Shown in pieces: positions 41,031-49,796 of a stretch of 52,600 nucleotides of DNA. The DNA is taken from contig CAJJCS010000006.1 of the NCBI GenBank assembly GCA_905182755.1, positions 1-52,600 of the forward strand. Direction: 5' to 3'. Each line of letters opens with the position of its first letter. Within the stretch, counting starts at the first letter, position 1. Below the pieces are notes generated by a model that searched no databases, had not been told where the DNA came from, and saw only the letters and a list, made by a program, of their open reading frames with translations. The translations under genes were made by a program, and so were the position numbers. Source of the DNA: Aequorivita sp. HC6-5 (GTDB taxonomy: Bacteria; Bacteroidota; Bacteroidia; Flavobacteriales; Flavobacteriaceae).

Positions 41031-43038
41031 ATGAGCTTGCAAGCAGCGTCAAAAATTAATTTCGATTACCAAACTCAAAATATCTACTAAAGATAAGTTA
41101 GTTTTTCTTTATAAATCGATGTTAAAGCCTCGATTAATTGAGGAGAAAATGCTGATTTTATTACGTCAAGGTAAAATATCTAAGTGGTTTAGTGGTATTG
41201 GGCAAGAGGCCATATCTGTAGGTATTACAGCTGTTTTAAATAAAGAAGAGTATATTTTGCCTATGCACCGTAATCTAGGTGTGTTTACAACTCGAGAAAT
41301 ACCTTTATCAAGACTATTCTCTCAGTGGCAAGGAAAAGCCAATGGCTTTACAAAAGGTCGCGATAGGAGTTTTCATTTCGGAACTCAGGAATTTAACATC
41401 GTGGGTATGATTAGCCATCTAGGACCTCAATTTGGTGTAGCAGATGGTATAGCGCTTGCAAACAAATTAAAAAACAACAAACAGGTTTGTGCCGTATTTA
41501 CAGGAGAGGGTGGAACCAGTGAGGGAGATATTCATGAGGCACTAAACGTTGCCTCTGTTTGGCAATTACCCGTACTTTTTTGTATAGAAAATAATGGCTA
41601 TGGACTCTCAACCCCTTCCAGTGAGCAATATTTTTGTAAAGATCTTGCAGACCGAGGTAAAGGGTATGGCATGGAGTCTCACATTATTGAAGGGAATAAT
41701 ATAATTGAGGTGTATACCAAAGTAAAAGCCCTTGTTGAAGATATGCGTGAGCATCCAAGACCTGTACTTTTAGAATTTAAAACCTTTAGAATGCGTGGTC
41801 ATGAAGAGGCTAGTGGTACCAAATATGTACCTCAAGACTTGTTAGATACTTGGGAGGCTAAAGATCCTCTTATTAATTTTGAAAATTATTTACTTGCTCA
41901 AAAACATCTTACCCAGGAAGATATTTCTGATTTTAAAAGTGACATTAAAAAAGAAATCACTGATGGCTTAGATTTGGCATTTAATGAGCCAACAATTATT
42001 GCCAATAGAGCGCAAGAATTAAAAGATGTATACCATCACTACGAGTATCAGGAAATAGCACCTAATGACCAAACCAAAGAACTACGTCTAATAGACGCTA
42101 TCTCCCAGGGGTTAAAACAATCCATGGAGCGTCATGACAATACGGTAATTCTTGGACAAGACATTGCCGAATATGGTGGTGTATTTAAAATCACGGATGG
42201 CTTTCTAGAAGCTTTTGGTAAGGATAGAGTTAGAAACACACCCATTTGTGAATCTGCCATTGTCTCTGCAACTATGGGGCTTTCTATTTGCGGGTATAAA
42301 GCAATTATGGAAATGCAGTTTTCTGATTTTGTGACATCTGGTTTTAATCCTATTGTTAATTATTTAGCAAAATCACATTATCGTTGGGCTCAAAAAGCAG
42401 ATGTAGTAATACGTATGCCTTGTGGCGCCGGGGTTGGCGCTGGTCCTTTTCATAGCCAAACCAATGAAGCTTGGTTTACACACACCCCAGGATTAAAGGT
42501 GGTATACCCAGCCTTTCCTTTTGATGCCAAAGGGCTTCTGGCTGAAGCTATAGAAGACCCAAACCCAGTATTATTTTTTGAACACAAAGCATTGTACCGC
42601 AGTATTCGTCAAGAAGTGCCTACGCAGTACTATACACTTGCTCTTGGTAAAGCTGCTGTTTTACAACAAGGAGAACAAGTAACGATAGTTACTTATGGTA
42701 TGGGCGTGCATTGGGCATTAAAAACCCTAGAGAGTGATACCACTATAAAAGCAGACCTTATAGATTTGCGTACTTTATCTCCACTAGATACACAGACTAT
42801 ATACGCTTCTGTGAAAAAGACTGGAAAAGTAATCATTTTGCAAGAAGATTCTATGTTTGGAGGTATTGCTAGTGATATTTCTGCTCTTATCTCTGAGCAT
42901 TGTTTTGAAGATTTAGATGCGCCTATAAAACGTGTCGCAGGATTAGAAACTCCAATTCCTTTTGCGGCAGATTTAGAACGGGAATACTTAGCCAATGATA
43001 GGTTTGATGCTGCCTTAAAAGAATTAATTGCTTATTAA
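41031..43038 (+). CDS. Fused alpha/beta E1 component of a 2-oxoacid dehydrogenase (branched-chain type; one frameshift)
   Basis: E1 uses thiamine diphosphate to decarboxylate a 2-oxoacid, probably the branched-chain oxoacids from Val, Leu and Ile. The alpha part (about 1-340) has RQGKISKWFSGIGQEAISVG and the ThDP motif GEGGTSEGD...NNGYG. The beta part (about 350-668) has GQDIAEYGGVFKITDGF, TPICESAI, PCGAGVGAGPFHSQTNEAWF and a C-terminal KRVAGLETPIPFA. The start at 41031 gives MSLQAASKINFDYQTQN, after which one base too many near 41080-41085 breaks the frame; without it TKDKLVFLYKSMLKPR follows and the protein is 668 residues. E2 and E3 genes are not in the window. Confidence 0.93.
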
Positions 43039-43143
43039 ACATGACGCTAATTTTTTAATCTCTAGTTGAATACCATTGTATCATTCACAAAGCTATTCTT
43101 GGTTTTAAATTACTTTAGCAAGCCTAACAAAAAAAACACCTTT

Positions 43144-43911
43144 ATGGAAGCACTTTTTACACTTGAAAATTTCATCACCCTTGGCCTATTAACCTTATTA
43201 CAATGTGTTTTAGGGCTAGATAACTTACTTTATATTTCTCTTGAATCTAAGCGTGCTCCAGTAAAGGATCAAGCTAGGGTCCGAAAAATAGGTATCATTG
43301 GAGCAATCGTTTTACGTCTAGTACTACTGTTTGTTTTATTAAAAGTAATTGTACTTTTTCAAGACCCATTGTTTGAAATTAATCTAGAGGGTATTGTAGC
43401 CGGCGTTTTTAACTTACATAGTTTAATTGTTTTGGTTGGTGGGGTCTTTATAATGTGGACTGCAGTTAGAGAAATCATGCACATGATGGCTTTGGAGGCT
43501 CACAATCAAATAGATGCAAAACCAAAATCTGTGTCTATGATTATTGCCTCTATAATAGTCATGAATTTAATTTTTTCTTTTGACTCTATCCTTGGAGCAA
43601 TTGCCTTGACTGATGTTTTTTGGGTAATGGCCACTGCAATTGTTATTGGAGGAGTGGTAATGATTTGGCTAAGTGGTAAGGTTACAGATTTTCTAAAGAA
43701 GAACCGTATGTATGAAGTCCTAGGGCTTTTTATCTTACTAATTGTTGGTATCATGCTTTTATCTGAGGCAGGACATCTTGCCCAACTCGAGCTATTTGGA
43801 AACCACGTCACACCAATGAGTAAAACTACTTTCTATTTTGTAATTGCTGTACTCATACTTGTAGATTTGGTGCAAAGTAAATACCAAAAGAACTTAAATA
43901 AACATATTTAG
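43144..43911 (+). CDS. TerC-family integral membrane protein
   Basis: TerC proteins are multi-pass membrane proteins tied to tellurite resistance and, in other bacteria, to manganese export. I chose the ATG at 43144 (MEALFTLENFITLGLLTLLQ); the frame is open further upstream but the extra residues look untranslated. The protein has about seven transmembrane segments. The conserved acidic motifs VLGLDNLLYISLES and NLIFSFDSILGAI are present. The length is 255 residues. Its stop overlaps the next GTG start by one base. Confidence 0.88.
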   Translation: MEALFTLENFITLGLLTLLQCVLGLDNLLYISLESKRAPVKDQARVRKIGIIGAIVLRLVLLFVLLKVIVLFQDPLFEINLEGIVAGVFNLHSLIVLVGGVFIMWTAVREIMHMMALEAHNQIDAKPKSVSMIIASIIVMNLIFSFDSILGAIALTDVFWVMATAIVIGGVVMIWLSGKVTDFLKKNRMYEVLGLFILLIVGIMLLSEAGHLAQLELFGNHVTPMSKTTFYFVIAVLILVDLVQSKYQKNLNKHI

Positions 43912-45131
43912 TGTATACCCAATTACTACCCCAAGGTGCCCCAAAAGTTTTAGCAGTTAAACTCAGTGTAATTGGAGAACGCAGTGTGCGCTCTAACCAT
44001 CCATGGATTTTCACAGACAGCATCGAAAAAATAAATAAAGAAGGCATGTCAGGTGATATTGCTATCATATTTAGTCATTCAAAAAACAAAGCAATAGGTG
44101 TTGGTTTGTATGACCCAGATTCTCCAATTAGAATAAAAATGGTCCATTTTGATGGTGGAGCTACCTTAAACAAAGTATTCTTTTCAGAAAAGATAAAAAA
44201 AGCATATGCTTTAAGAGTACCCTTGCTAAGAACAAAAACAAATAGCTATAGGTTACTTTTTGGTGAAAATGATGGCTTCCCAGGATGTATTGCAGATGTG
44301 TATGCTAATGTATTGGTAGTAAAGTTGTACAGTAAAATTTGGATACCCTATTTAAAGGATATTATAGATAGTCTTATCGCTGTATCTGGAGTTGAAACAG
44401 TAGTGATACGTTTGAGTAGAAAACTACAACAAGATACTAGTGTTACTCTTGAAGAGGGTTGTGTAATTTACGGCTCTCTGGACAATCAAACCATTGTATT
44501 TAAAGAACATGGTATCTCCTTTTCTGCAAATGTAATTAAGGGCCATAAAACAGGTTATTTTCTAGACCATAGAGAAAACAGAAGAAGGGTAGGGGCATTA
44601 AGCGCTCAAAAGACAGTTTTAGATGTTTTTAGCTATGCAGGTGGTTTTTCTGTACATGCACTTGCCAATGGTGCCAAACAAGTTACAAGCCTTGATATAA
44701 GCAGCCAAGCACTTGATCTAGCCAAAGCAAATGGTTTATTAAACAAACATAAAGGCTCACATAAAACAATAACTGGTGATGCATTTACAGAAATGCAGAC
44801 TCTCATTGATAAAGGTACAAGTTTTGATATTGTGGTTATAGACCCTCCAAGTTTTGCAAAGAGTAAAAAAGAAATGGTAATAGCCAAAAAAAAATACAAA
44901 CAATTGGCAGCCCTGGGAGAGAAGCTAACAGCAAAAAAAGGAATTCTGGTTTTAGCCTCTTGTAGTTCTCGAGTAGGAGCTGAAGATTTTTTTAAAATTA
45001 ATACCACAACCCTAGACAAGCAAAAAAGAAGCTATACCACAATAAAGCAAACCTACCACGATATAGATCATCCCGTTGGTTTTCTAGAGGGAGCATATTT
45101 AAAGTGTGGGTATTATCAATTTAGCAGATAA
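43911..45131 (+). CDS. RlmI-like class I SAM-dependent rRNA methyltransferase
   Basis: The family contains RlmI, which makes m5C in 23S rRNA. The N-terminal PUA-type domain (VRSNHPWIFTDSIEK, GDIAIIFS) is followed by a linker with ENDGFPGCIADVYANVLVVKL. The methyltransferase domain then has KTGYFLDHRENRR, LDVFSYAGGFSVHALANGAK and IDPPSFAKSKK. The late CSSRV corresponds to the catalytic cysteine region. The start is a GTG overlapping the terC stop. The length is 406 residues. Confidence 0.9.
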   Translation: MYTQLLPQGAPKVLAVKLSVIGERSVRSNHPWIFTDSIEKINKEGMSGDIAIIFSHSKNKAIGVGLYDPDSPIRIKMVHFDGGATLNKVFFSEKIKKAYALRVPLLRTKTNSYRLLFGENDGFPGCIADVYANVLVVKLYSKIWIPYLKDIIDSLIAVSGVETVVIRLSRKLQQDTSVTLEEGCVIYGSLDNQTIVFKEHGISFSANVIKGHKTGYFLDHRENRRRVGALSAQKTVLDVFSYAGGFSVHALANGAKQVTSLDISSQALDLAKANGLLNKHKGSHKTITGDAFTEMQTLIDKGTSFDIVVIDPPSFAKSKKEMVIAKKKYKQLAALGEKLTAKKGILVLASCSSRVGAEDFFKINTTTLDKQKRSYTTIKQTYHDIDHPVGFLEGAYLKCGYYQFSR

Positions 45132-45143
45132 CCTATTGTACTA

Positions 45144-45179
45144 AAAAAGACCTTGATACTTACATCAAGGTCTTTTTTA
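45144..45179. terminator. Bidirectional terminator between the RlmI-like gene and hpf
   Basis: AAAAAAGACCTTGAT (45144-45158) and ATCAAGGTCTTTTTT (45165-45179) form a strong stem with a six-base loop, usable on both strands. Confidence 0.92.
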
Positions 45180-45200
45180 AATACGGAAGTATAATAAGTG

Positions 45201-45503
45201 TTAATGCATTTGCATTTTCTCTTTTTTACGTTGTAGTTGAGATTTTACATCACTAGTAGCCTTTGCAATAGAGGCCTCTAATGAGCCGCTGTTTGATCCT
45301 GCAAAGAGTGTTGCTCCTGGAATGTTAATTCTTATTTCACAAATTAAACCTGTTTGAGTAGAACTCGTGTTTTCTTTTTTAAGATACACATCACAGGTAA
45401 CTATAAAATCATACTTGTCTTCTAGTTTAGTAAGTTTTTCTAAGACCATGTTTTCTAGTCTTTTACTGGCAGAAACGTCTTTGTATTCAAAGTTGATATT
45501 CAT
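45201..45503 (-). CDS. hpf: Ribosome hibernation-promoting factor HPF/YfiA, short form
   Basis: HPF binds the 30S decoding region and inactivates ribosomes during starvation. The 100-residue protein has the family pattern INFEYKDVSASKRLENMVLEKLTKLE. This is followed by VYLKKENTSS, CEIRINIPGATLFAGSNSGSLEASI and a basic C-terminus QLQRKKEKM. It is the short form without the dimerisation domain. Confidence 0.93.
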   Translation of the reverse strand: MNINFEYKDVSASKRLENMVLEKLTKLEDKYDFIVTCDVYLKKENTSSTQTGLICEIRINIPGATLFAGSNSGSLEASIAKATSDVKSQLQRKKEKMQMH

Positions 45504-45640
45504 AAGCTGGTATTTAAATATTATACTTAAAGATATACTAGATCAATAACAAAAGCAACTTATTTAAACCTTTTATGAAATATTTAGGAGCCTTACTCTA
45601 TATATGCAGACTATATACTAAAGTATCTGATCTATACTAT

Positions 45641-46411
45641 TTAGGAGTTATAGCACAGTTTTCTAATTGCTATAAATAGAAACACAAAGACAGATAATAC
45701 TATAAATAGAGGGATTATAACATCTTTAAGCCCTAAAACAAGTAATACGCCAATAAGTAGTAATTGAAAGCCTAACCCAAAAAAAGAAAGACTGGTCATA
45801 AACCAATTTGGGAGTATGCTGCCTGTAAAGGCATTTCTATCTAAAAAGTAGATAATAGCATCAAAGCCTCCGTATAATATACGGTAGGTAATAAATAAAA
45901 GGGTGACTGTTTGTTGTTTTTCGCCAGGTAGCGCAGTAGGTGTTTTTGTTTCAAAAACCCTACTTGTGGTATCACCGTCTACTTTATTTCTTAAAATCAC
46001 ATAATAGTAATTGTAGAGTGTGCCCTGCAGCTGTAAACAAGCAAAGGCAATGCTAGCCATAAGAAATGAACTCGAGGTAATGGTGTATAGCGTATAGAAG
46101 ATGGCGGCATTTAATAAGATATCTGCCACCGAATCAAAATAGCGACCTGTATAGGAGGGAGTTTGTTTTAGTCTTGCCAGTTCTCCATCTGCAGCATCTA
46201 AAATTGATTTCAATAATAAAAAAAAGAGTGCCGTTATAAAATAACCATATTGCATAGCTATAATGGCAATTATTCCAGAGATAATAAACATACAAGTTAC
46301 TTGTACTGGAGTGATGGAGGTGTTTACAAAAGATCTAGCGATATATCTTGCAATTGGCCGACCATAGTCTGAAATATCTAAAAACTTATACTTAGAGGGT
46401 ACTTTTGACAT
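45641..46411 (-). CDS. CDP-alcohol phosphatidyltransferase family membrane protein
   Basis: Enzymes of this family transfer a phosphoalcohol from a CDP donor in lipid synthesis. The signature D-xx-DG-xx-AR ... G-xxx-D-xxx-D is complete as DAADGELAR and GRYFDSVAD near residues 90-115. About six transmembrane segments follow. The specific alcohol acceptor is unclear. The length is 256 residues. Confidence 0.9.
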   Translation of the reverse strand: MSKVPSKYKFLDISDYGRPIARYIARSFVNTSITPVQVTCMFIISGIIAIIAMQYGYFITALFFLLLKSILDAADGELARLKQTPSYTGRYFDSVADILLNAAIFYTLYTITSSSFLMASIAFACLQLQGTLYNYYYVILRNKVDGDTTSRVFETKTPTALPGEKQQTVTLLFITYRILYGGFDAIIYFLDRNAFTGSILPNWFMTSLSFFGLGFQLLLIGVLLVLGLKDVIIPLFIVLSVFVFLFIAIRKLCYNS

Positions 46412-46570
46412 GCGTGTTTAGTGAGCATTTTTAGAAGGTTTCAAGGAAAACACCTTGTCTTTACACTAAAACAGCACTATAATTTGAATTCAAAAATACT
46501 TAAAATACAAACGTGATTTAAAAAATCACAATTGGTTTAACAGTATTTTATGCACAAAACACAGTAAAGA

Positions 46571-47776
46571 CTACCCAAGTGTTCTTTTTGTATCTACTTT
46601 AACGTACCATAAAATTAGAATAGAAATACCAGAACAACAGGCAAAACCAACAAACAGAGGCAGGGTAGATGTTGCTACAAAACGACCTATTAAAGTACTA
46701 ATAGGCACTGCCATCATAGTAGATATAAAACCGGTAATAGCTGCAGCAATACCAGCTATATGACCAACGGGCTCCATGGCAAGGGCTCTAATGTTTCCGA
46801 AGAGAAAGCCTATAAAAAAGAATTGTAAACCAAAGAAACCAAGAAGATAATATATGTGCGGGGTTGGGGTGTTGTAAAAAATAATAATATACAAGACAGA
46901 TACTATAAAATACCCAATAAGGGAGAGCGTGACGAGCTTCTCCATACCGTATTTTACTACAAAAGATCCGTTCAAGAAAATAGCAATACCAATAGCAACG
47001 GCAAGGCCTGCAAAAATATACGGGAACTCTTGTTTGAGGCCATATTGTTCTTGAAATATTTGCTGAGAAGCGCTTAAATACACTAAAAAAGACCCTACGA
47101 TAAAGCCTGATATTAAAGTAAAACCAATGGTCCTTTTATAACTCAGTGTTTGTTTGGCACCTTGGATTAGTCTGTGAAATTCAAAAGGTATTCTATTGCT
47201 TGGGGCAAGGGTTTCTTTTTGACGTATCCAAAACCAAATGGTTACCAAAACGCTAATGGCTGCTTGAACATAAAATATTGCTTGCCAAGTATAACTATCT
47301 AGCACAAATTTACCCATGGCTGGTGCTACAATTGGGATTAAAAGAAAAACAATAGTTACAAAAGACATAATACGGGCCATATAATCTCCTTGGTATAAGT
47401 CCCTAATAATAGCTATACATATAGTTCTAGGGGCAGACAGGCCAATACCTTGTAAAATTCGCCCTAGTATCATCATCTCTAAACTAGTAGCATTAACGCA
47501 CAAAAGACTAGCCAGTAAAAAAACACCAAAACCCATATACACAGATGGTTTTCTACCAATAGCGTCAGATAAGGGGCCAAACAGTAAAGGACCCAAACCT
47601 AATCCCAAAAAAATCATGGTAATTAGTAGTTGATTATCTGCTTGTAATACAACGCCTAAGTCTAAACCTATGACATCTAAAGCTGGTAATAACGCATCTA
47701 TAGCCAATGCTGTTACAGACATAAGAGCAGCCATTAAAGCAATAAATTCTAATTGAGAGGAGCGGTTTTTTTGCAC
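46571..47776 (-). CDS. Major facilitator superfamily transporter, Bcr/CflA type
   Basis: This is a drug/proton antiporter-like protein with about 12 transmembrane segments. Early features are SVTALAIDALLPALDVIG, the loop GPLSDAIGRKPSVYMG and GRILQGIGLSAPRTICIAIIRD, all characteristic of the Bcr/CflA group. The start is the GTG at 47776, which gives MQKNRSSQLEFIALMAALMS. No ATG lies in frame upstream. The length is 401 residues. Confidence 0.88.
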   Translation of the reverse strand: MQKNRSSQLEFIALMAALMSVTALAIDALLPALDVIGLDLGVVLQADNQLLITMIFLGLGLGPLLFGPLSDAIGRKPSVYMGFGVFLLASLLCVNATSLEMMILGRILQGIGLSAPRTICIAIIRDLYQGDYMARIMSFVTIVFLLIPIVAPAMGKFVLDSYTWQAIFYVQAAISVLVTIWFWIRQKETLAPSNRIPFEFHRLIQGAKQTLSYKRTIGFTLISGFIVGSFLVYLSASQQIFQEQYGLKQEFPYIFAGLAVAIGIAIFLNGSFVVKYGMEKLVTLSLIGYFIVSVLYIIIFYNTPTPHIYYLLGFFGLQFFFIGFLFGNIRALAMEPVGHIAGIAAAITGFISTMMAVPISTLIGRFVATSTLPLFVGFACCSGISILILWYVKVDTKRTLG

Positions 47777-48146
47777 GTGGCAAAAGTAAACTTTAATCTC
47801 TGTAGTTATGCAGTGATTGTATAAAAGATACTGTGATGCATTAGTTTGTATAGACTACGTATTTACCTTAGTAGGATTGGAGTCTAAAAACTCTATTTTA
47901 CATAATATAAATTATAGAACATTTTTGATTGTATCTTTAAATTAGAAGTGAGCAACATGTAAACCATAATCTATAAAATCAATATTCTGTACAATGGTCA
48001 ACAAATAATTAAATATGCGATTCTAAGCGGGATAGAAATTATTCTAGGTAGAATATAAACTACAATAAAAAAGGATGGCTAATATAAATAGTATCTTTGC
48101 CTTGATTAAATATCTATGTAATACTACTTACTATTTTTAAAATTCT
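47777..48146. other. Divergent intergenic region of 370 bases
   Basis: This gap between the MFS gene (minus) and the helicase-like gene (plus) is very A+T-rich. It holds a plus-strand -7 box TATCTTTG at 48092-48099 for the downstream gene. A minus-strand TACTTTTG at plus 47781-47788 lies immediately upstream of the MFS start. I see no gene and no convincing hairpin. Confidence 0.55.
48092..48099 (+). promoter_or_regulatory. Promoter -7 box of the helicase-like gene
   Basis: TATCTTTG matches TAnnTTTG, 47 bases upstream of the ATG. The -33 box is not clear. Confidence 0.5.
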
Positions 48147-48758
48147 ATGGCTTTTAAAAAACTACATCCAGCAATCCAAGAGAAATTAACTTCTCTAGAA
48201 ATTGAAACTCCAACTGTATTTCAAAACAAAAGTATTCCTGTAATAAAAAGCGGCGCTAATGTATTTTGTATTGCTCCAAAAGATAGCGGAAAAACAACAA
48301 CACTAATACTAACTACGTTACACAAATTAAAGTATCAGGCTGCTGGAAATGCTCCTAGAGCAGTCATTGTAGTAGAAAACACAAAAAGAGTCTTAGAATT
48401 GCATGAGGCTTTTTTATTGTTTACAAAACGTAGTTCTTTACGTGTTTATGCTAGCCATGATGAGCTTCATATTGATATGCAAAAATCTGAAATATTTGAA
48501 GGTGTAGACATTTTAATTTCTACCCCTAAGATGTTAAATAAATTATTCTTAGCAAACGGAGTTCACACCTCTCAAATAAAATCATTTAGTATCGATGATG
48601 CAGCGTTTCTGTCATTAGAATCTGCATATACAGCCATGATGTCTATAACTCAAAGTATTCAAAAATGCCAGTATGTAATCTATACAGAACACTTACATCC
48701 AAAATTAAAACGCTTTGAATCTTATTTCATGGAGTATCCCAAAACAGTTAAAGTATAG
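48147..48758 (+). CDS. Single-domain DEAD-box helicase-like protein with degenerate motifs
   Basis: The 203 residues correspond to the first RecA domain of a DEAD-box RNA helicase. The Q-motif-like ETPTVFQNKSIPVI and Walker A APKDSGKTTT are kept, and DILISTPKMLNKLF aligns with motif Ib. Motif II reads IDDAAFL instead of DEAD, and motif III (SAT) appears as YTEH. The second RecA domain is absent; a stop and the next gene follow. No in-frame or frameshifted continuation is visible. It is therefore probably not an active helicase. It may be an RNA-binding or regulatory remnant. The ThiE/TenI-like gene follows after 32 bases. Confidence 0.8.
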   Translation: MAFKKLHPAIQEKLTSLEIETPTVFQNKSIPVIKSGANVFCIAPKDSGKTTTLILTTLHKLKYQAAGNAPRAVIVVENTKRVLELHEAFLLFTKRSSLRVYASHDELHIDMQKSEIFEGVDILISTPKMLNKLFLANGVHTSQIKSFSIDDAAFLSLESAYTAMMSITQSIQKCQYVIYTEHLHPKLKRFESYFMEYPKTVKV

Positions 48759-48790
48759 TTTATTAAATACATAGCTAAAACATCAAGATA

Positions 48791-49429
48791 ATGATTCCTA
48801 AACTACACTACATTTCACAAGGAAATACCCCTAAAGAGCACCTAGATAATATCCAAAAAGCATGTACATCTGGTATAGAATTAGTGCAGTTATCTCTTGA
48901 TATTACCTCCCAAAAGAAACTTTTAAACTGTGCCTGGCAGGCTAGAGATATTACCGCTCATTTTCAAACTAGATTAATAATTACAGACCATTGTAAAATA
49001 GCAAAGGCTGTTAAGGCAGATGGGGTGCATTTTTCATCCCTTGGCTCCTTCCCTACCAATGTAAAAACAGATCTTTACTCTTGGCAATTAGTAGCAGGCA
49101 GTGCAAACACAATACAAGACTGTGAAAAACTGCTAGACAAACAAGTAAGTTATATCTATTTAGGGCCTTTTAAAACAAGTGCTAAAGATACTACCCTACC
49201 CCTTTTGGGTTTAAAGGGTTACTCGGGTATTACTGCGCTATTAAAAACTGGTACTCCAATAATGGGTTTTGGTGGTGTAACCACTCAAGATGTTACTGCA
49301 ATACTACAAACAGGTCTTTCTGGTGTTGCTGTATCTGATGCTATTACTAGTGATTTTAATGCCATTAAAACTTTCCATGAGTTACTGAAATCTTCAGCAA
49401 CGGCAGAACAGCGCTATAGCATGCCTTAG
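48791..49429 (+). CDS. Thiamine phosphate synthase / TenI-like protein
   Basis: ThiE joins the two halves of thiamine phosphate; TenI paralogues are aromatase-like. The 212-residue TIM barrel has GIELVQLSLDI, RLIITDHCKIAKAVKADGVHF, YIYLGPFKTSAKDT and a phosphate-binding IMGFGGVTTQDV. The Gly-Pro loop is present, but several ThiE substrate residues look altered (GVHFSS instead of GVHLGQ). No other thi genes are close. It may be a divergent ThiE or a TenI-like paralogue. Confidence 0.78.
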   Translation: MIPKLHYISQGNTPKEHLDNIQKACTSGIELVQLSLDITSQKKLLNCAWQARDITAHFQTRLIITDHCKIAKAVKADGVHFSSLGSFPTNVKTDLYSWQLVAGSANTIQDCEKLLDKQVSYIYLGPFKTSAKDTTLPLLGLKGYSGITALLKTGTPIMGFGGVTTQDVTAILQTGLSGVAVSDAITSDFNAIKTFHELLKSSATAEQRYSMP

Positions 49430-49555
49430 TATCTAGGCAGATATCTAACAGATTTTGGTTGTTGCAAATTAAATAGTGTACCTTGGTATTGTGTTTTAAA
49501 ACATGTAGATAAAAGGTTTTTTAAATTTTAAAATTGCTCTTGTAAATAAACTATT

Positions 49556-49780
49556 ATGAAATTAAATTTATTGTCTTGTACTTCTCAAAGGCCCGATAAA
49601 AGAGCCATTGCTGCCTGTATTGTAGAGATGGCATCTGGAGTTAGCCCATCTTTATCTAATGAGCTTACAGAAATACTATTATTAGGTGATGCTGTAGAGA
49701 TTGATGTGCATGACAAAAATACGGCTACTGCCCTAAGAGCATTAAGAAAGTTGGATGTTGATTATGAAATTTTAGAATAA
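49556..49780 (+). CDS. Small conserved-looking protein of unknown function
   Basis: The 74-residue protein reads DKRAIAACIVEMASGVSPSL near its start and AVEIDVHDKNTATALRALRK near its end. The alternation of a helix, a short strand and a second helix, ending DVDYEILE, faintly resembles the C-terminal domain of ribosomal protein L7/L12 or ClpS. I would not name it on that basis. It stands alone, 126 bases after the ThiE-like gene. Confidence 0.6.
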   Translation: MKLNLLSCTSQRPDKRAIAACIVEMASGVSPSLSNELTEILLLGDAVEIDVHDKNTATALRALRKLDVDYEILE

Positions 49781-49796
49781 CTACACATTCTGCTCA

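Noticed and set aside
46440..46475. CAAGG/CCTTG inverted repeat as terminator of the MFS gene
   Set aside because: The stem is only five pairs and no T run follows on the minus strand.
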